Positions 24,312 to 31,199 of a DNA stretch of 31,199 bases are shown here, in pieces. The translations under genes were made by a program, and so were the position numbers. The stretch is from Betaproteobacteria bacterium (GTDB lineage: Bacteria; Pseudomonadota; Gammaproteobacteria; Burkholderiales; SG8-39): assembly GCA_005884335.1 (NCBI GenBank), contig VBCJ01000009.1, positions 1 through 31,199 on the forward strand. Direction: 5' to 3'. How positions within the stretch are numbered: the first letter of the stretch is position 1; each line of letters starts with the position of its first letter. The notes beneath the pieces are model-generated. The model was not told where the DNA came from. It saw nothing but the letters and a program-made list of their open reading frames with translations, and ran no database searches.

Positions 24312-25157
24312 TTACCGGCCACCCGGCGGAAGCACCCCCGCGGGCACTTTGTAGCGGTTATAGCCCCACAGATACTGCCCGGGGTGACGGCGAATCAGCC
24401 GCTCCAGAGAGCGGTTGAGAGCCCGCACCGGCGACTCGGGCGGCCGCGGCGCGAGCATCGGTTCCGCAATGAAGCGATAGCCGCGCCCCCCGTGCAGACG
24501 CTCGGCGCAGCACAGCAACACCGGAGCCCCGGTCTGCTCGGAGATCCGGCCGACGAGCGTCATGGTGTAGGCGGGCCTGCCGAAGAACTCGACCCATTCG
24601 CCTTCACCGATACCGGGCACCTGATCGGGCAGCAGCCCGATCGCCTCTCCGCGTTTGAGCGCCTTCAACATCGAGCGCACGCCCCGCAGATCGGCGGGAA
24701 CGCTTTTCATCGCCGCGCCGCGGCTGCGGCCGATCCGCATGAGCGGCTCGAGGGCCCGAATTTTGGGGGTCCGGTACATCACCGTGATCGGCATGCGGCT
24801 TGCGACGTATTGTCCGACCATTTCCCAGCAGCCGATGTGAGGCGTCACTACGATGACGCCCTTTCCGCGCTTCACGCCGTCGTCCACGTGCTCCCAACCA
24901 TTCACCTCGACCACCAGACCGGCCACCCGCCCGAGCGGCCGCAGCCAGACCGCCGGCACTTCCGTCACGCTCTTACCCGCCTCGGCGACGGCGGCACGAC
25001 GCAGCCGAAAATCGCTCAGCCCCGCGGCGGCGAGGTTGCGCTTGAAGTCCCCCCGGTAACGCGGTGAGCAGAGATAGACAGTCCAGCCCAGCACCGCGCC
25101 CAGAGCGTGCAGCAGCGGCAGGGGGAGACGCGCCGCCAACCGCAGCAGGAATAGCAT
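24312..25157 (-). CDS. LpxL/LpxM-like lysophospholipid or lipid A acyltransferase
   Basis: The 281-residue acyltransferase is of the same family as its downstream neighbour. It has an N-terminal hydrophobic segment (LRLAARLPLPLLHALGAVLGW), the HX4E motif TPHIGCWEMVG, a LLPDQVPG substrate-pocket motif and a C-terminal QYLWGYNRYK. The two probably add different acyl chains to lipid A; which adds which cannot be told. The ATG at 25157 is divergent from metK with 85 bases between start codons. Confidence 0.9.
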   Translation of the reverse strand: MLFLLRLAARLPLPLLHALGAVLGWTVYLCSPRYRGDFKRNLAAAGLSDFRLRRAAVAEAGKSVTEVPAVWLRPLGRVAGLVVEVNGWEHVDDGVKRGKGVIVVTPHIGCWEMVGQYVASRMPITVMYRTPKIRALEPLMRIGRSRGAAMKSVPADLRGVRSMLKALKRGEAIGLLPDQVPGIGEGEWVEFFGRPAYTMTLVGRISEQTGAPVLLCCAERLHGGRGYRFIAEPMLAPRPPESPVRALNRSLERLIRRHPGQYLWGYNRYKVPAGVLPPGGR

Positions 25158-25181
25158 GGGCCGAAAGTGGGATGGTGTGGG

Positions 25182-25210
25182 TTGGGTGGGCGAAATCGCT
25201 GTGCTAGACT
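25182..25210 (+). promoter_or_regulatory. Sigma70-like promoter of metK
   Basis: TTGGGT (25182-25187) and TAGACT (25205-25210) are separated by 17 bases. They lie about 33 bases before the metK ATG, giving a short untranslated leader. No SAM riboswitch structure is visible between promoter and gene. Confidence 0.45.
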
Positions 25211-25242
25211 GGCGGACCTTTTCTGCAGGGAAAACCGCCCGT

Positions 25243-26424
25243 ATGAGCAGCTACCTTTTCACGTCCGAATCGGTGTCAGAAGGACATCCGGACAAAGTCG
25301 CCGACCAGATTTCAGATGCCGTTCTCGACGCCATTCTAGCGCAGGACAAAACCTCCCGAGTCGCCGCCGAAACCCTGGTCAAGGACAATATGGTCGTGCT
25401 CGCCGGCGAAATCACCACCGGCGCTCGGGTCAATTTCTCCGAAGTGGTGCGCAAAACCGTCAAGCGCATCGGCTACAACGATCCGACCATCGGCTTCGAT
25501 ACCCACACCTGCACGGTGATCGTGGCCTACGGCGAACAGTCCAAGGATATTGCACAGGGCGTGGACGAAGGCAAGGGTCTCGACCTCGATCAAGGCGCGG
25601 GCGACCAGGGCCTGATGTTCGGCTACGCCTGCGACGAGACGCCGCAGCTCATGCCGCTCCCGATTTATCTCGCCCATCGGCTGGTCGAGCGCCAGTCGGA
25701 GATCCGCCGCGACGGCCGCCTGTCCTGGCTGCGCCCGGACGCCAAGTCCCAGGTCACCATCAAGTATGTGGATAACAAGCCCGATTCTATCGAGACGGTG
25801 GTGCTGTCCACCCAGCATCAACCGGGCCTCACCCACAAGCAGATAGAGGAAGCGGTGATCGAACAGATCATCAAGCCAGTGCTGCCGAAAAACCTCATCA
25901 AGGGCCAGATCAAATATCTCGTCAACCCGACCGGCAGCTTCGAGATCGGCGGACCCAAGGGCGATTGCGGCCTGACCGGCCGCAAGATCATCGTGGATAC
26001 CTACGGCGGCTCGGCTCCGCATGGGGGCGGAGCATTTTCTGGCAAGGACCCCTCCAAGGTCGACCGTTCGGCCGCCTATGCCGCGCGTTACGTCGCCAAG
26101 AATGTGGTCGCCGCAGGCCTCGCCACCAAATGCCTGGTGCAGGTGTCCTACGCCATCGGCGTGGCCAAGCCGATCAGCCTGATGGTCACCACCTATGGCA
26201 CCGGAAAGATTGCCGACGAAAAGCTCTCAGCGCTCGTATTGAATCTATTCGACCTGAGGCCGAAAGGCATCATCCAAATGCTCGATCTGCTGCGACCGAT
26301 CTACGAGAAGACCGCCGCCTACGGGCACTTCGGGCGCGACGAGCCCGAGTTCACCTGGGAAGCGACCGACAAAGCGCGTGCCCTAGCGGCCGATTCAGGG
26401 ACCAAGCAGCCTGCGATGGCCTGA
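25243..26424 (+). CDS. metK: S-adenosylmethionine synthetase
   Basis: The 393-residue cytoplasmic enzyme makes S-adenosylmethionine from ATP and methionine. Motifs are GHPDKVADQISDAVLD (ATP/Mg site), GAGDQGLMFGYA and the glycine-rich GGGAFSGKDPSKVDRSAAY. The length is normal. The frame is open to 25156, but family proteins begin at MSSYLFTSESVSEGHP, so ATG 25243 is the start. Its ribosome binding site is weak (AGGG, distant). It is followed by ahcY, giving a methyl-cycle pair: MetK makes the methyl donor and AhcY removes the by-product. Confidence 0.97.
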   Translation: MSSYLFTSESVSEGHPDKVADQISDAVLDAILAQDKTSRVAAETLVKDNMVVLAGEITTGARVNFSEVVRKTVKRIGYNDPTIGFDTHTCTVIVAYGEQSKDIAQGVDEGKGLDLDQGAGDQGLMFGYACDETPQLMPLPIYLAHRLVERQSEIRRDGRLSWLRPDAKSQVTIKYVDNKPDSIETVVLSTQHQPGLTHKQIEEAVIEQIIKPVLPKNLIKGQIKYLVNPTGSFEIGGPKGDCGLTGRKIIVDTYGGSAPHGGGAFSGKDPSKVDRSAAYAARYVAKNVVAAGLATKCLVQVSYAIGVAKPISLMVTTYGTGKIADEKLSALVLNLFDLRPKGIIQMLDLLRPIYEKTAAYGHFGRDEPEFTWEATDKARALAADSGTKQPAMA

Positions 26425-26437
26425 GCTGGGCCTGAGG

Positions 26438-26443
26438 TATAAT
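26438..26443 (+). promoter_or_regulatory. Consensus -10 box of the ahcY transcript
   Basis: A perfect TATAAT lies 14 bases past the metK stop. The -35 region is poor (GATGGC at the 17-base distance). Transcription would begin near 26450, just at the 5' edge of the riboswitch, which fits an ahcY leader RNA. Confidence 0.6.
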
Positions 26444-26452
26444 TCCGCTCCT

Positions 26453-26525
26453 CTCCGAGGAGCGTTGCAACAGGCCGCCAGGCCAGCCAGGCTCGGAGTA
26501 TCGACACCGCAACGGCGCTCGCAAA
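26453..26525 (+). ncRNA. S-adenosylhomocysteine (SAH) riboswitch
   Basis: The leader of ahcY carries the conserved blocks of the SAH riboswitch in order: CCGAGGAGCGTTGCAAC (26455-26471), CCAGGCTCGG (26487-26496) and CAACGGCGCTC (26510-26520). GAGCG (26459-26463) can pair with CGCTC (26516-26520) as the main stem. CCGAG (26455-26459) can pair with CTCGG (26492-26496) as the pseudoknot. The class is known to turn ahcY on when SAH builds up. The ribosome binding site AGGGGGG lies about 20 bases downstream of the aptamer, so either translational or transcriptional control is possible. Confidence 0.93.
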
Positions 26526-26553
26526 CTTTTTTCGAAAGAAAGGGGGGCGCGAG

Positions 26554-27990
26554 ATGAGCGCCGTACCGCAATCCAACAGCGCCACCGACTTCAAAGTCGC
26601 CAACCTCTCGCTCGCCGATTGGGGGCGAAAGGAAATCGCCATCGCCGAGACCGAGATGCCCGGCCTCATGGCGATCCGCGAGGAATACGCGGCAATCCAG
26701 CCGCTGCGCGGCGCCCGGATCGCGGGGTCGCTGCACATGACGATCCAGACCGCGGTGCTGATCGAAACGCTGAAGGCGCTCGGCGCGGAGGTGCGCTGGG
26801 CCTCGTGCAACATCTACTCGACTCAGGACCACGCCGCTGCCGCGATCGCCGCCGGCGGTACGCCGGTGTTCGCCTACAAGGGCGAATCGCTCGACGAATA
26901 CTGGGAGTTCACCCACAAGATCTTCGAGTGGCACGGAGGCGCAGGCAAGTTCGCCAACATGATCCTGGATGACGGCGGGGACGCGACGCTGCTGCTTCAC
27001 CTCGGCACGCGCGCCGAGTCCGACCCCGCGGTCATCGGCCATCCCGCGAGCGAGGAGGAAACCGCGCTTTTCGCCGCAATCCGGAAGCGTTTGGCTGCGC
27101 AGCCCGGCTGGTATTCCAAGCGCATCGCGCAGATCAAGGGCGTCTCCGAGGAAACCACGACCGGGGTCAAGCGCCTTTACCAGATGGCGAAGGAAGGCCG
27201 GCTGAAGTTCCCGGCGATCAACGTCAACGATTCGGTGACCAAGTCGAAATTCGACAACCTCTACGGCTGCCGCGAGTCGCTCGTCGACGGCATCAAGCGC
27301 GCGACCGACGTGATGATCGCGGGCAAGGTCGCGGTGGTCGCGGGCTACGGCGACGTCGGCAAGGGCAGCACGCAGGCGCTGCGCGCGCTGTCGGCCCAGG
27401 TCTGGGTGACCGAAATCGACCCCATCTGCGCGCTCCAGGCCTCGATGGAAGGCTACCGCGTGGTCACCATGGACTACGCCTGCGACAAGGCCGATATCTT
27501 CGTCACCGCCACCGGCAACTTCCACGTGATCACGCACGATCACATGAAGAGGATGAAAAACCAGGCGATCGTCTGCAACATAGGGCACTTCGACAACGAA
27601 ATCGACGTCGCGGGCCTGAAGAAATACAAATGGGAGAACATCAAGCCGCAGGTCGACCACATCATCTTTCCGGACGGCAAACGGATCATCCTGCTCGCCG
27701 AAGGGCGGCTGGTGAACCTCGGCTGCGCGACCGGACATCCCTCCTACGTGATGAGCTCGTCCTTCGCGAACCAGACCATTGCGCAGATCGAGCTCTGGAT
27801 CGAGGCGCAGAAGAACTCGAACAAATATCCGATCGGGGTCTATGTGCTGCCCAAGCACCTCGACGAGAAGGTAGCGCGGCTGCAACTGAAGAAACTCGGC
27901 GCGATGCTCACCGAGCTGAGCGACGCGCAGGCGCGCTACATCGGGGTGTCCAAGGCCGGTCCCTATAAGGCCGACCACTACCGCTACTGA
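26554..27990 (+). CDS. ahcY: S-adenosylhomocysteine hydrolase
   Basis: The 478-residue NAD-dependent enzyme splits SAH into adenosine and homocysteine. The NAD-binding motif GYGDVGKG is at 264-271. Substrate-domain motifs include SCNIYSTQDHAAAA and HLGTRAESD, and the C-terminal arm KADHYRY ends the protein as in the family. The length matches the long bacterial form. AGGGGGG precedes the ATG. The gene lies behind an SAH riboswitch, so its expression should follow its substrate. Confidence 0.97.
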   Translation: MSAVPQSNSATDFKVANLSLADWGRKEIAIAETEMPGLMAIREEYAAIQPLRGARIAGSLHMTIQTAVLIETLKALGAEVRWASCNIYSTQDHAAAAIAAGGTPVFAYKGESLDEYWEFTHKIFEWHGGAGKFANMILDDGGDATLLLHLGTRAESDPAVIGHPASEEETALFAAIRKRLAAQPGWYSKRIAQIKGVSEETTTGVKRLYQMAKEGRLKFPAINVNDSVTKSKFDNLYGCRESLVDGIKRATDVMIAGKVAVVAGYGDVGKGSTQALRALSAQVWVTEIDPICALQASMEGYRVVTMDYACDKADIFVTATGNFHVITHDHMKRMKNQAIVCNIGHFDNEIDVAGLKKYKWENIKPQVDHIIFPDGKRIILLAEGRLVNLGCATGHPSYVMSSSFANQTIAQIELWIEAQKNSNKYPIGVYVLPKHLDEKVARLQLKKLGAMLTELSDAQARYIGVSKAGPYKADHYRY

Positions 27991-28052
27991 ACGCCCACCG
28001 GCTGCAAAGTCGTCAAGGTCACGGCGACGGGTGCGATCCTCGGAGCATGGCG

Positions 28053-28757
28053 ATGAACTCAATCTGGAACGACAATTACGGCGCGATCGCCCTTCACCTC
28101 GTGATCGCGCTCGCGGCGGGCGGTATCATCGGCCTGGAGCGCAGCTACCACGGCCGGCCCGCAGGCTTCCGCACCCATGCTCTCGTATGCCTGTCCTGCT
28201 GCATGCTGATGATTCTCACCGTGTACCAGGAGACCTGGTTCTCCGCCTATTCGCTCGAGCAGATCAGCGTCGATCCGACGCGCATGGCGCAGGGGATCAT
28301 GACCGGCATCGGTTTCTTGGGCGCCGGGGTGATCATGAAGGAAGGCCTGACCGTGCGCGGTCTCACCACCGCTGCGTCGATCTGGATCACCGCCGGAATC
28401 GGTATCATGATCGGCGTGGGCTTCTATTTTCCCGCGGGCATCTCGACCGCCATGACGCTCATCGTGCTCTCGGTTTTCCGCTGGATCGAACGCAGGATGC
28501 CGATCGAGTTCTACGCGAACCTTACGGTGGCGTTTCTTCGCAACGCCGCTCTGCCCGAGCCCGAGTTGCGCGCCATGGTGGAACGGCAAGGCTTCGTCGT
28601 CGCCAACATGAATTACAGTGTGACGGGCGACGGCAGGACCTTCGAGTACCAGATGGTGGTCCACTCGCCAGACCGGGACAAGACCCGCGAGCTTTCCGAG
28701 GCCCTCAACGCGCTGCCTTCGGTCACTGGGTTCCGCATCGCGCCTACCGGCGACTAG
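28053..28757 (+). CDS. MgtC/SapB-family membrane protein
   Basis: The 234-residue inner-membrane protein has four to five hydrophobic segments in the first 150 residues. The family signature is AAGGIIGLERSYHGRPAGFRT, then GIGFLGAGVIMKEG and VRGLTTAAS. A soluble ACT-like C-terminal domain (about 155-234) follows. MgtC proteins are tied to growth at low magnesium and modulation of ATP synthase or transporters; the role here is unknown. ATG 28053 was preferred over ATG 28047 because GGAG is seven bases away and not one. The gene lies 62 bases after ahcY, where metF is often found in related genomes. Confidence 0.88.
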   Translation: MNSIWNDNYGAIALHLVIALAAGGIIGLERSYHGRPAGFRTHALVCLSCCMLMILTVYQETWFSAYSLEQISVDPTRMAQGIMTGIGFLGAGVIMKEGLTVRGLTTAASIWITAGIGIMIGVGFYFPAGISTAMTLIVLSVFRWIERRMPIEFYANLTVAFLRNAALPEPELRAMVERQGFVVANMNYSVTGDGRTFEYQMVVHSPDRDKTRELSEALNALPSVTGFRIAPTGD

Positions 28758-28794
28758 GCGGTCGGCAACGCGGCTGATAAGACCTCGCGACGAA

Positions 28795-29736
28795 CTAAAG
28801 CTCGTACGTTTCGGCCTTGCCGGCCAACGCCGTTTCGATCAGCTTTCGCGTCAGCCGCGGCGAGAACAGCTCGATGAAGGTGTACGCATAGCCGCGTAGC
28901 GCCGCGCCGCGGCGCACGGCCACGCGGGTCGTCATGGTGCCGAACAGGTGTCCAGCCTCCAGCGCGCGCAGGTGCCGGTCGCGCTTCCCGTCGAAAGCCA
29001 TCGCCGCGATGACACCGACCCCGAGCCCCAGCTCCACGTAAGTCTTGATCACGTCCGAATCGACCGCGGAAAGCACGATGTCCGGGCTGAGCCCCTGCGC
29101 CTGAAACGCCTCGTCGATGCGGCTCCTCCCGGCGAACGCGGGGTCGTAGGTCACGACCGGGTATCGCGCAAGCATCTCGAGCGTGAGCCGCTGCTCTTTC
29201 GCGAGCGGGTGCTTCGCCGGCACCACCACGCAATGGCGCCATTCGTAACCCGGCAGCGCGAGGAGCTTGGGATAGTTGTCCAGCGCTTCGGTGGCGATCG
29301 CCATATCGGCCTCGCGCGCGATCACCATCTCCGCAAGCTGCGGCGGGTTGCCCTGCTTGATCGTGAGATGCACTCTCGGATAGCGCCGCTTGAATGCGCC
29401 CACCACCTTGGGCAGCGAGTAGCGTGCCTGGGTATGGGTGGTGGCGATGGTCAGCGTGCCTGCGGCCTGGTCTTTGAATTCGCGCCCCACCTGCTTCAGG
29501 TTCTCCGCTTCCTGCAGCAGTCGTTCGATCACCTCGACCACCGCTTTGCCGGGTTCGGTCACCGCGACGATGCGCTTGCCGTGACGCACGAAGATCTCGA
29601 CCCCGAGCTCGTTCTCGAGTTCGCGAATCTGCTTGGACACGCCGGGCTGGGAGGTAAAGAGCTTCTTGGCCGCTTCCGTGAGATTCAGGCCTTGCCTGAC
29701 GGTCTCACGAACGTATCTTAACTGCTGAAAATTCAT
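28795..29736 (-). CDS. cysB: CysB-type LysR regulator of sulfur assimilation
   Basis: The 313-residue LysR-type activator has an N-terminal winged helix (about 1-60: LNLTEAAKKLFTSQPGVSKQIRELE). The effector domain has CysB hallmarks TTHTQARY, VSSA-like DSDVIKTYVELGLGVG and a long C-terminal segment. CysB activates sulfate-assimilation genes in response to O-acetylserine or N-acetylserine. It is divergent from a TauE-type transporter and a sulfite/nitrite reductase gene, which fits direct control of that unit. It could be the close paralogue Cbl, but length and context favour CysB. Confidence 0.93.
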   Translation of the reverse strand: MNFQQLRYVRETVRQGLNLTEAAKKLFTSQPGVSKQIRELENELGVEIFVRHGKRIVAVTEPGKAVVEVIERLLQEAENLKQVGREFKDQAAGTLTIATTHTQARYSLPKVVGAFKRRYPRVHLTIKQGNPPQLAEMVIAREADMAIATEALDNYPKLLALPGYEWRHCVVVPAKHPLAKEQRLTLEMLARYPVVTYDPAFAGRSRIDEAFQAQGLSPDIVLSAVDSDVIKTYVELGLGVGVIAAMAFDGKRDRHLRALEAGHLFGTMTTRVAVRRGAALRGYAYTFIELFSPRLTRKLIETALAGKAETYEL

Positions 29737-29838
29737 GGATTTACATCATATGTTGGATGGTTATTAAATTCTAACACGAAAGTCTTTTGAGGTATTAGAT
29801 GCCCCCGCTAGCATGCCTTCCTACAAGGAAACTTCAAC
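29737..29838. promoter_or_regulatory. Divergent cysB / tauE-cysI control region
   Basis: The 102-base gap is strikingly AT-rich against its surroundings (for example GGTTATTAAATTCTAACA near 29760-29777). CysB sites are long and AT-rich, so this is the likely binding region. AAGGAA lies nine bases before the transporter ATG. No exact -35/-10 pair is assigned. Confidence 0.5.
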
Positions 29839-30615
29839 ATGGACTGGCTCTACTCACTCTCTGGTTTCTTGGTCGGCTTGGTGGTCGGCGTCACGGGCGT
29901 CGGCGGCGGGTCCCTGATGACGCCGCTGCTCGTGCTCGTGTTCGGCGTCGCGCCCGTCACCGCAGTTGGAACGGATCTGCTTTTTGCCGCACTGACCAAA
30001 ACCGGCGGCGCATGGGCTCACACGCGCCGCGGCAACGTCGCCTGGAACGTCGTCGGCTGGCTCGCCGCAGGCAGCGTGCCGGCTTCCGCCGTTACCCTGC
30101 TGGGATTGCACCTGTTCGTGCCCGACCCCGGCAAGCTTTCGGCGATCGTGAGCGTGGCACTCGGTTTTGCTCTCATTCTTACGGCCGGGGCACTCTTGTT
30201 CAGGGAAAAGCTCCACACCTGGGCGGCGCGCCGCGCAGCGTCCGGCCCGCATCCGGCAACCAGCTCGCCGCTACGCACCGTCGCGCTTGGGGCGGTACTT
30301 GGAATCCTCGTCACGGTTTCCTCGGTAGGCGCTGGTGCGCTGGGTGTGACGGTCCTGTTTTTTCTTTATCCGAGCCTTGCGGTTGCGCGTATCGTCGGCA
30401 CCGACATAGCCCATGCTGTGCCGCTCACGCTGGTCGCGGGGCTCGGCCATGCTGCGGCCGGGGCGGTGGACTGGAAACTGCTGGGGGCTCTCCTCATCGG
30501 CTCGCTCCCCGGCATCTGGCTTGGCAGCGCGCTCAGCCAGAAGATCCCGGAACGGCTGCTGCGCGGTGCGCTCGCGGCGATGCTGATCCTTATCGGCGGT
30601 AAGCTCGCGTTATAG
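29839..30615 (+). CDS. TauE/SafE-family sulfite or anion exporter
   Basis: The 258-residue inner-membrane protein has about eight hydrophobic segments in two similar halves. The family motifs GFLVGLVVGVTGVGGGSLMTP and VGTDLLFAALTKTGGAWAH appear in the first half; ILVTVSSVGAGALGV and VGTDIAHA appear in the second. Members move sulfite, sulfoacetate or related anions. It lies five bases before the sulfite/nitrite reductase gene and divergent from cysB, so handling of sulfite during assimilation is the likely role. Confidence 0.9.
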   Translation: MDWLYSLSGFLVGLVVGVTGVGGGSLMTPLLVLVFGVAPVTAVGTDLLFAALTKTGGAWAHTRRGNVAWNVVGWLAAGSVPASAVTLLGLHLFVPDPGKLSAIVSVALGFALILTAGALLFREKLHTWAARRAASGPHPATSSPLRTVALGAVLGILVTVSSVGAGALGVTVLFFLYPSLAVARIVGTDIAHAVPLTLVAGLGHAAAGAVDWKLLGALLIGSLPGIWLGSALSQKIPERLLRGALAAMLILIGGKLAL

Positions 30616-30620
30616 CCCTC

Positions 30621-31199
30621 ATGTATCTCTACGACGAAATCGACCAGAAGCTCGTCGACGAGCGCGTCGTCCAGTTCCGCGACCAGACGCGGCGCTTTCT
30701 CGCCGGCAAGCTCTCCGACGATGAGTTTCGCGCGCTGCGCCTCCGGAACGGCCTCTACATCCAGCGTTACGCGCCGATGCTCCGGATCGCGATCCCGTAC
30801 GGGTTGCTGTCGACGAAGCAGTTGAGGAAGCTCGCGCATATCGCCCGCAAATACGACCGCGGCTACGGCCATTTCAGCACGCGACAGAACCTCCAGTTGA
30901 ACTGGCCGAAGCTTCCGCAGGCGCCCGACATCCTCGCCGAGCTCGCCACCGTGCAGATGCACGCGATCCAGACCTCGGGCAATTCCTTCCGCAATATCAC
31001 CACCGATCATTTCGCCGGCGTCGCGCAGGACGAGATCGTCGATTCCTTTGTGTGGTGCGAGATCATCCGCCAGTGGTCCACGTTCCATCCCGAGTTCTCC
31101 TACCTTCCGCGCAAGTTCAAGTTCGCCGTGAACGGCGCAAGATCGGATCGTGCGGCGGTCGCCGTGCACGACATCGGACTGCACGCCCTCAAGGACGAG
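30621..31199 (+). CDS. cysI: Sulfite/nitrite reductase hemoprotein, N-terminal part (runs off window)
   Basis: The first 193 codons are open to the window edge with no stop. The start MYLYDEIDQKLVDERVVQFR and later blocks LRNGLYIQRYAPMLRIAIPYG, GYGHFSTRQNLQLNWPKL and TSGNSFRNITTDHFAG match the substrate/siroheme-binding N-domain of the betaproteobacterial CysI type. The siroheme/4Fe-4S cysteines would lie beyond the edge. It should reduce sulfite to sulfide. The five-base gap after the transporter gene and the divergent cysB support an assimilatory operon. A ferredoxin-nitrite reductase is the alternative. Confidence 0.9.
   Translation, partial: MYLYDEIDQKLVDERVVQFRDQTRRFLAGKLSDDEFRALRLRNGLYIQRYAPMLRIAIPYGLLSTKQLRKLAHIARKYDRGYGHFSTRQNLQLNWPKLPQAPDILAELATVQMHAIQTSGNSFRNITTDHFAGVAQDEIVDSFVWCEIIRQWSTFHPEFSYLPRKFKFAVNGARSDRAAVAVHDIGLHALKDE

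Overview
This is a GC-rich stretch of a betaproteobacterial chromosome. The evidence is the gene order metK-ahcY (with an S-adenosylhomocysteine riboswitch) beside two lipid A acyltransferase genes, the dapF-DUF484-xerC block, a single-cysteine DksA, and a divergent cysB / TauE-type transporter / sulfite reductase locus. Genus cannot be fixed from the window alone.

Region 1 (1-8490) is metal and thiol stress. An ArsR-rhodanese regulator at the left edge converges on a seven-gene minus-strand copper/silver efflux operon. In transcription order the operon holds a secreted 122-residue protein, a CusC-like outer-membrane factor, CusB carrying a fused C-terminal CusF-like domain, CusA with its three metal-relay methionines intact, a 40-codon ORF, a Met-rich CusF and a c-type cytochrome with an extra C-terminal domain. 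A sigma70-like promoter lies just upstream at 8462-8489. The CusC frame has no ordinary start codon in front of its signal-peptide-like N-terminus.

Region 2 (8491-14783) is housekeeping. A COG0523 GTPase overlaps dksA. A separate tightly coupled minus-strand operon runs dapF (broken), DUF484, xerC, two half-size ChrA chromate-transport genes and rlmI, and ends at an intrinsic terminator at 10071-10096. Many starts in this operon are GTG or TTG with 4-bp overlaps.

Region 3 (about 14784-23427) is the most interesting part and looks like inserted accessory DNA. It holds an Sfp-type phosphopantetheinyl transferase on the plus strand, a 1969-residue NRPS on the minus strand with order acyl-AMP ligase, carrier, condensation, adenylation, carrier, thioesterase, a Wzx-like MOP flippase, and a possible 47-residue ORF. 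The NRPS thioesterase has a cysteine nucleophile and no histidine at the usual position. At its left boundary dapF has lost about its first 25 codons, including the segment with a substrate-binding Asn. This fits an insertion/deletion between an ancestral acyltransferase-dapF neighbour pair. The cluster is predicted to make, modify and move a small N-acyl amino acid or related compound; no product can be named.

Region 4 (23428-31199) is housekeeping again. Two LpxL/HtrB-like acyltransferases are divergent from metK. Then come a strong TATAAT box, an SAH riboswitch, ahcY and an MgtC-family membrane protein. Last is a sulfur-assimilation locus with cysB divergent from a TauE/SafE transporter and the start of a sulfite/nitrite reductase gene that runs off the window. 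No gene-free stretch exceeds 300 bases. I saw no tRNA, rRNA, CRISPR array, transposase or insertion sequence.
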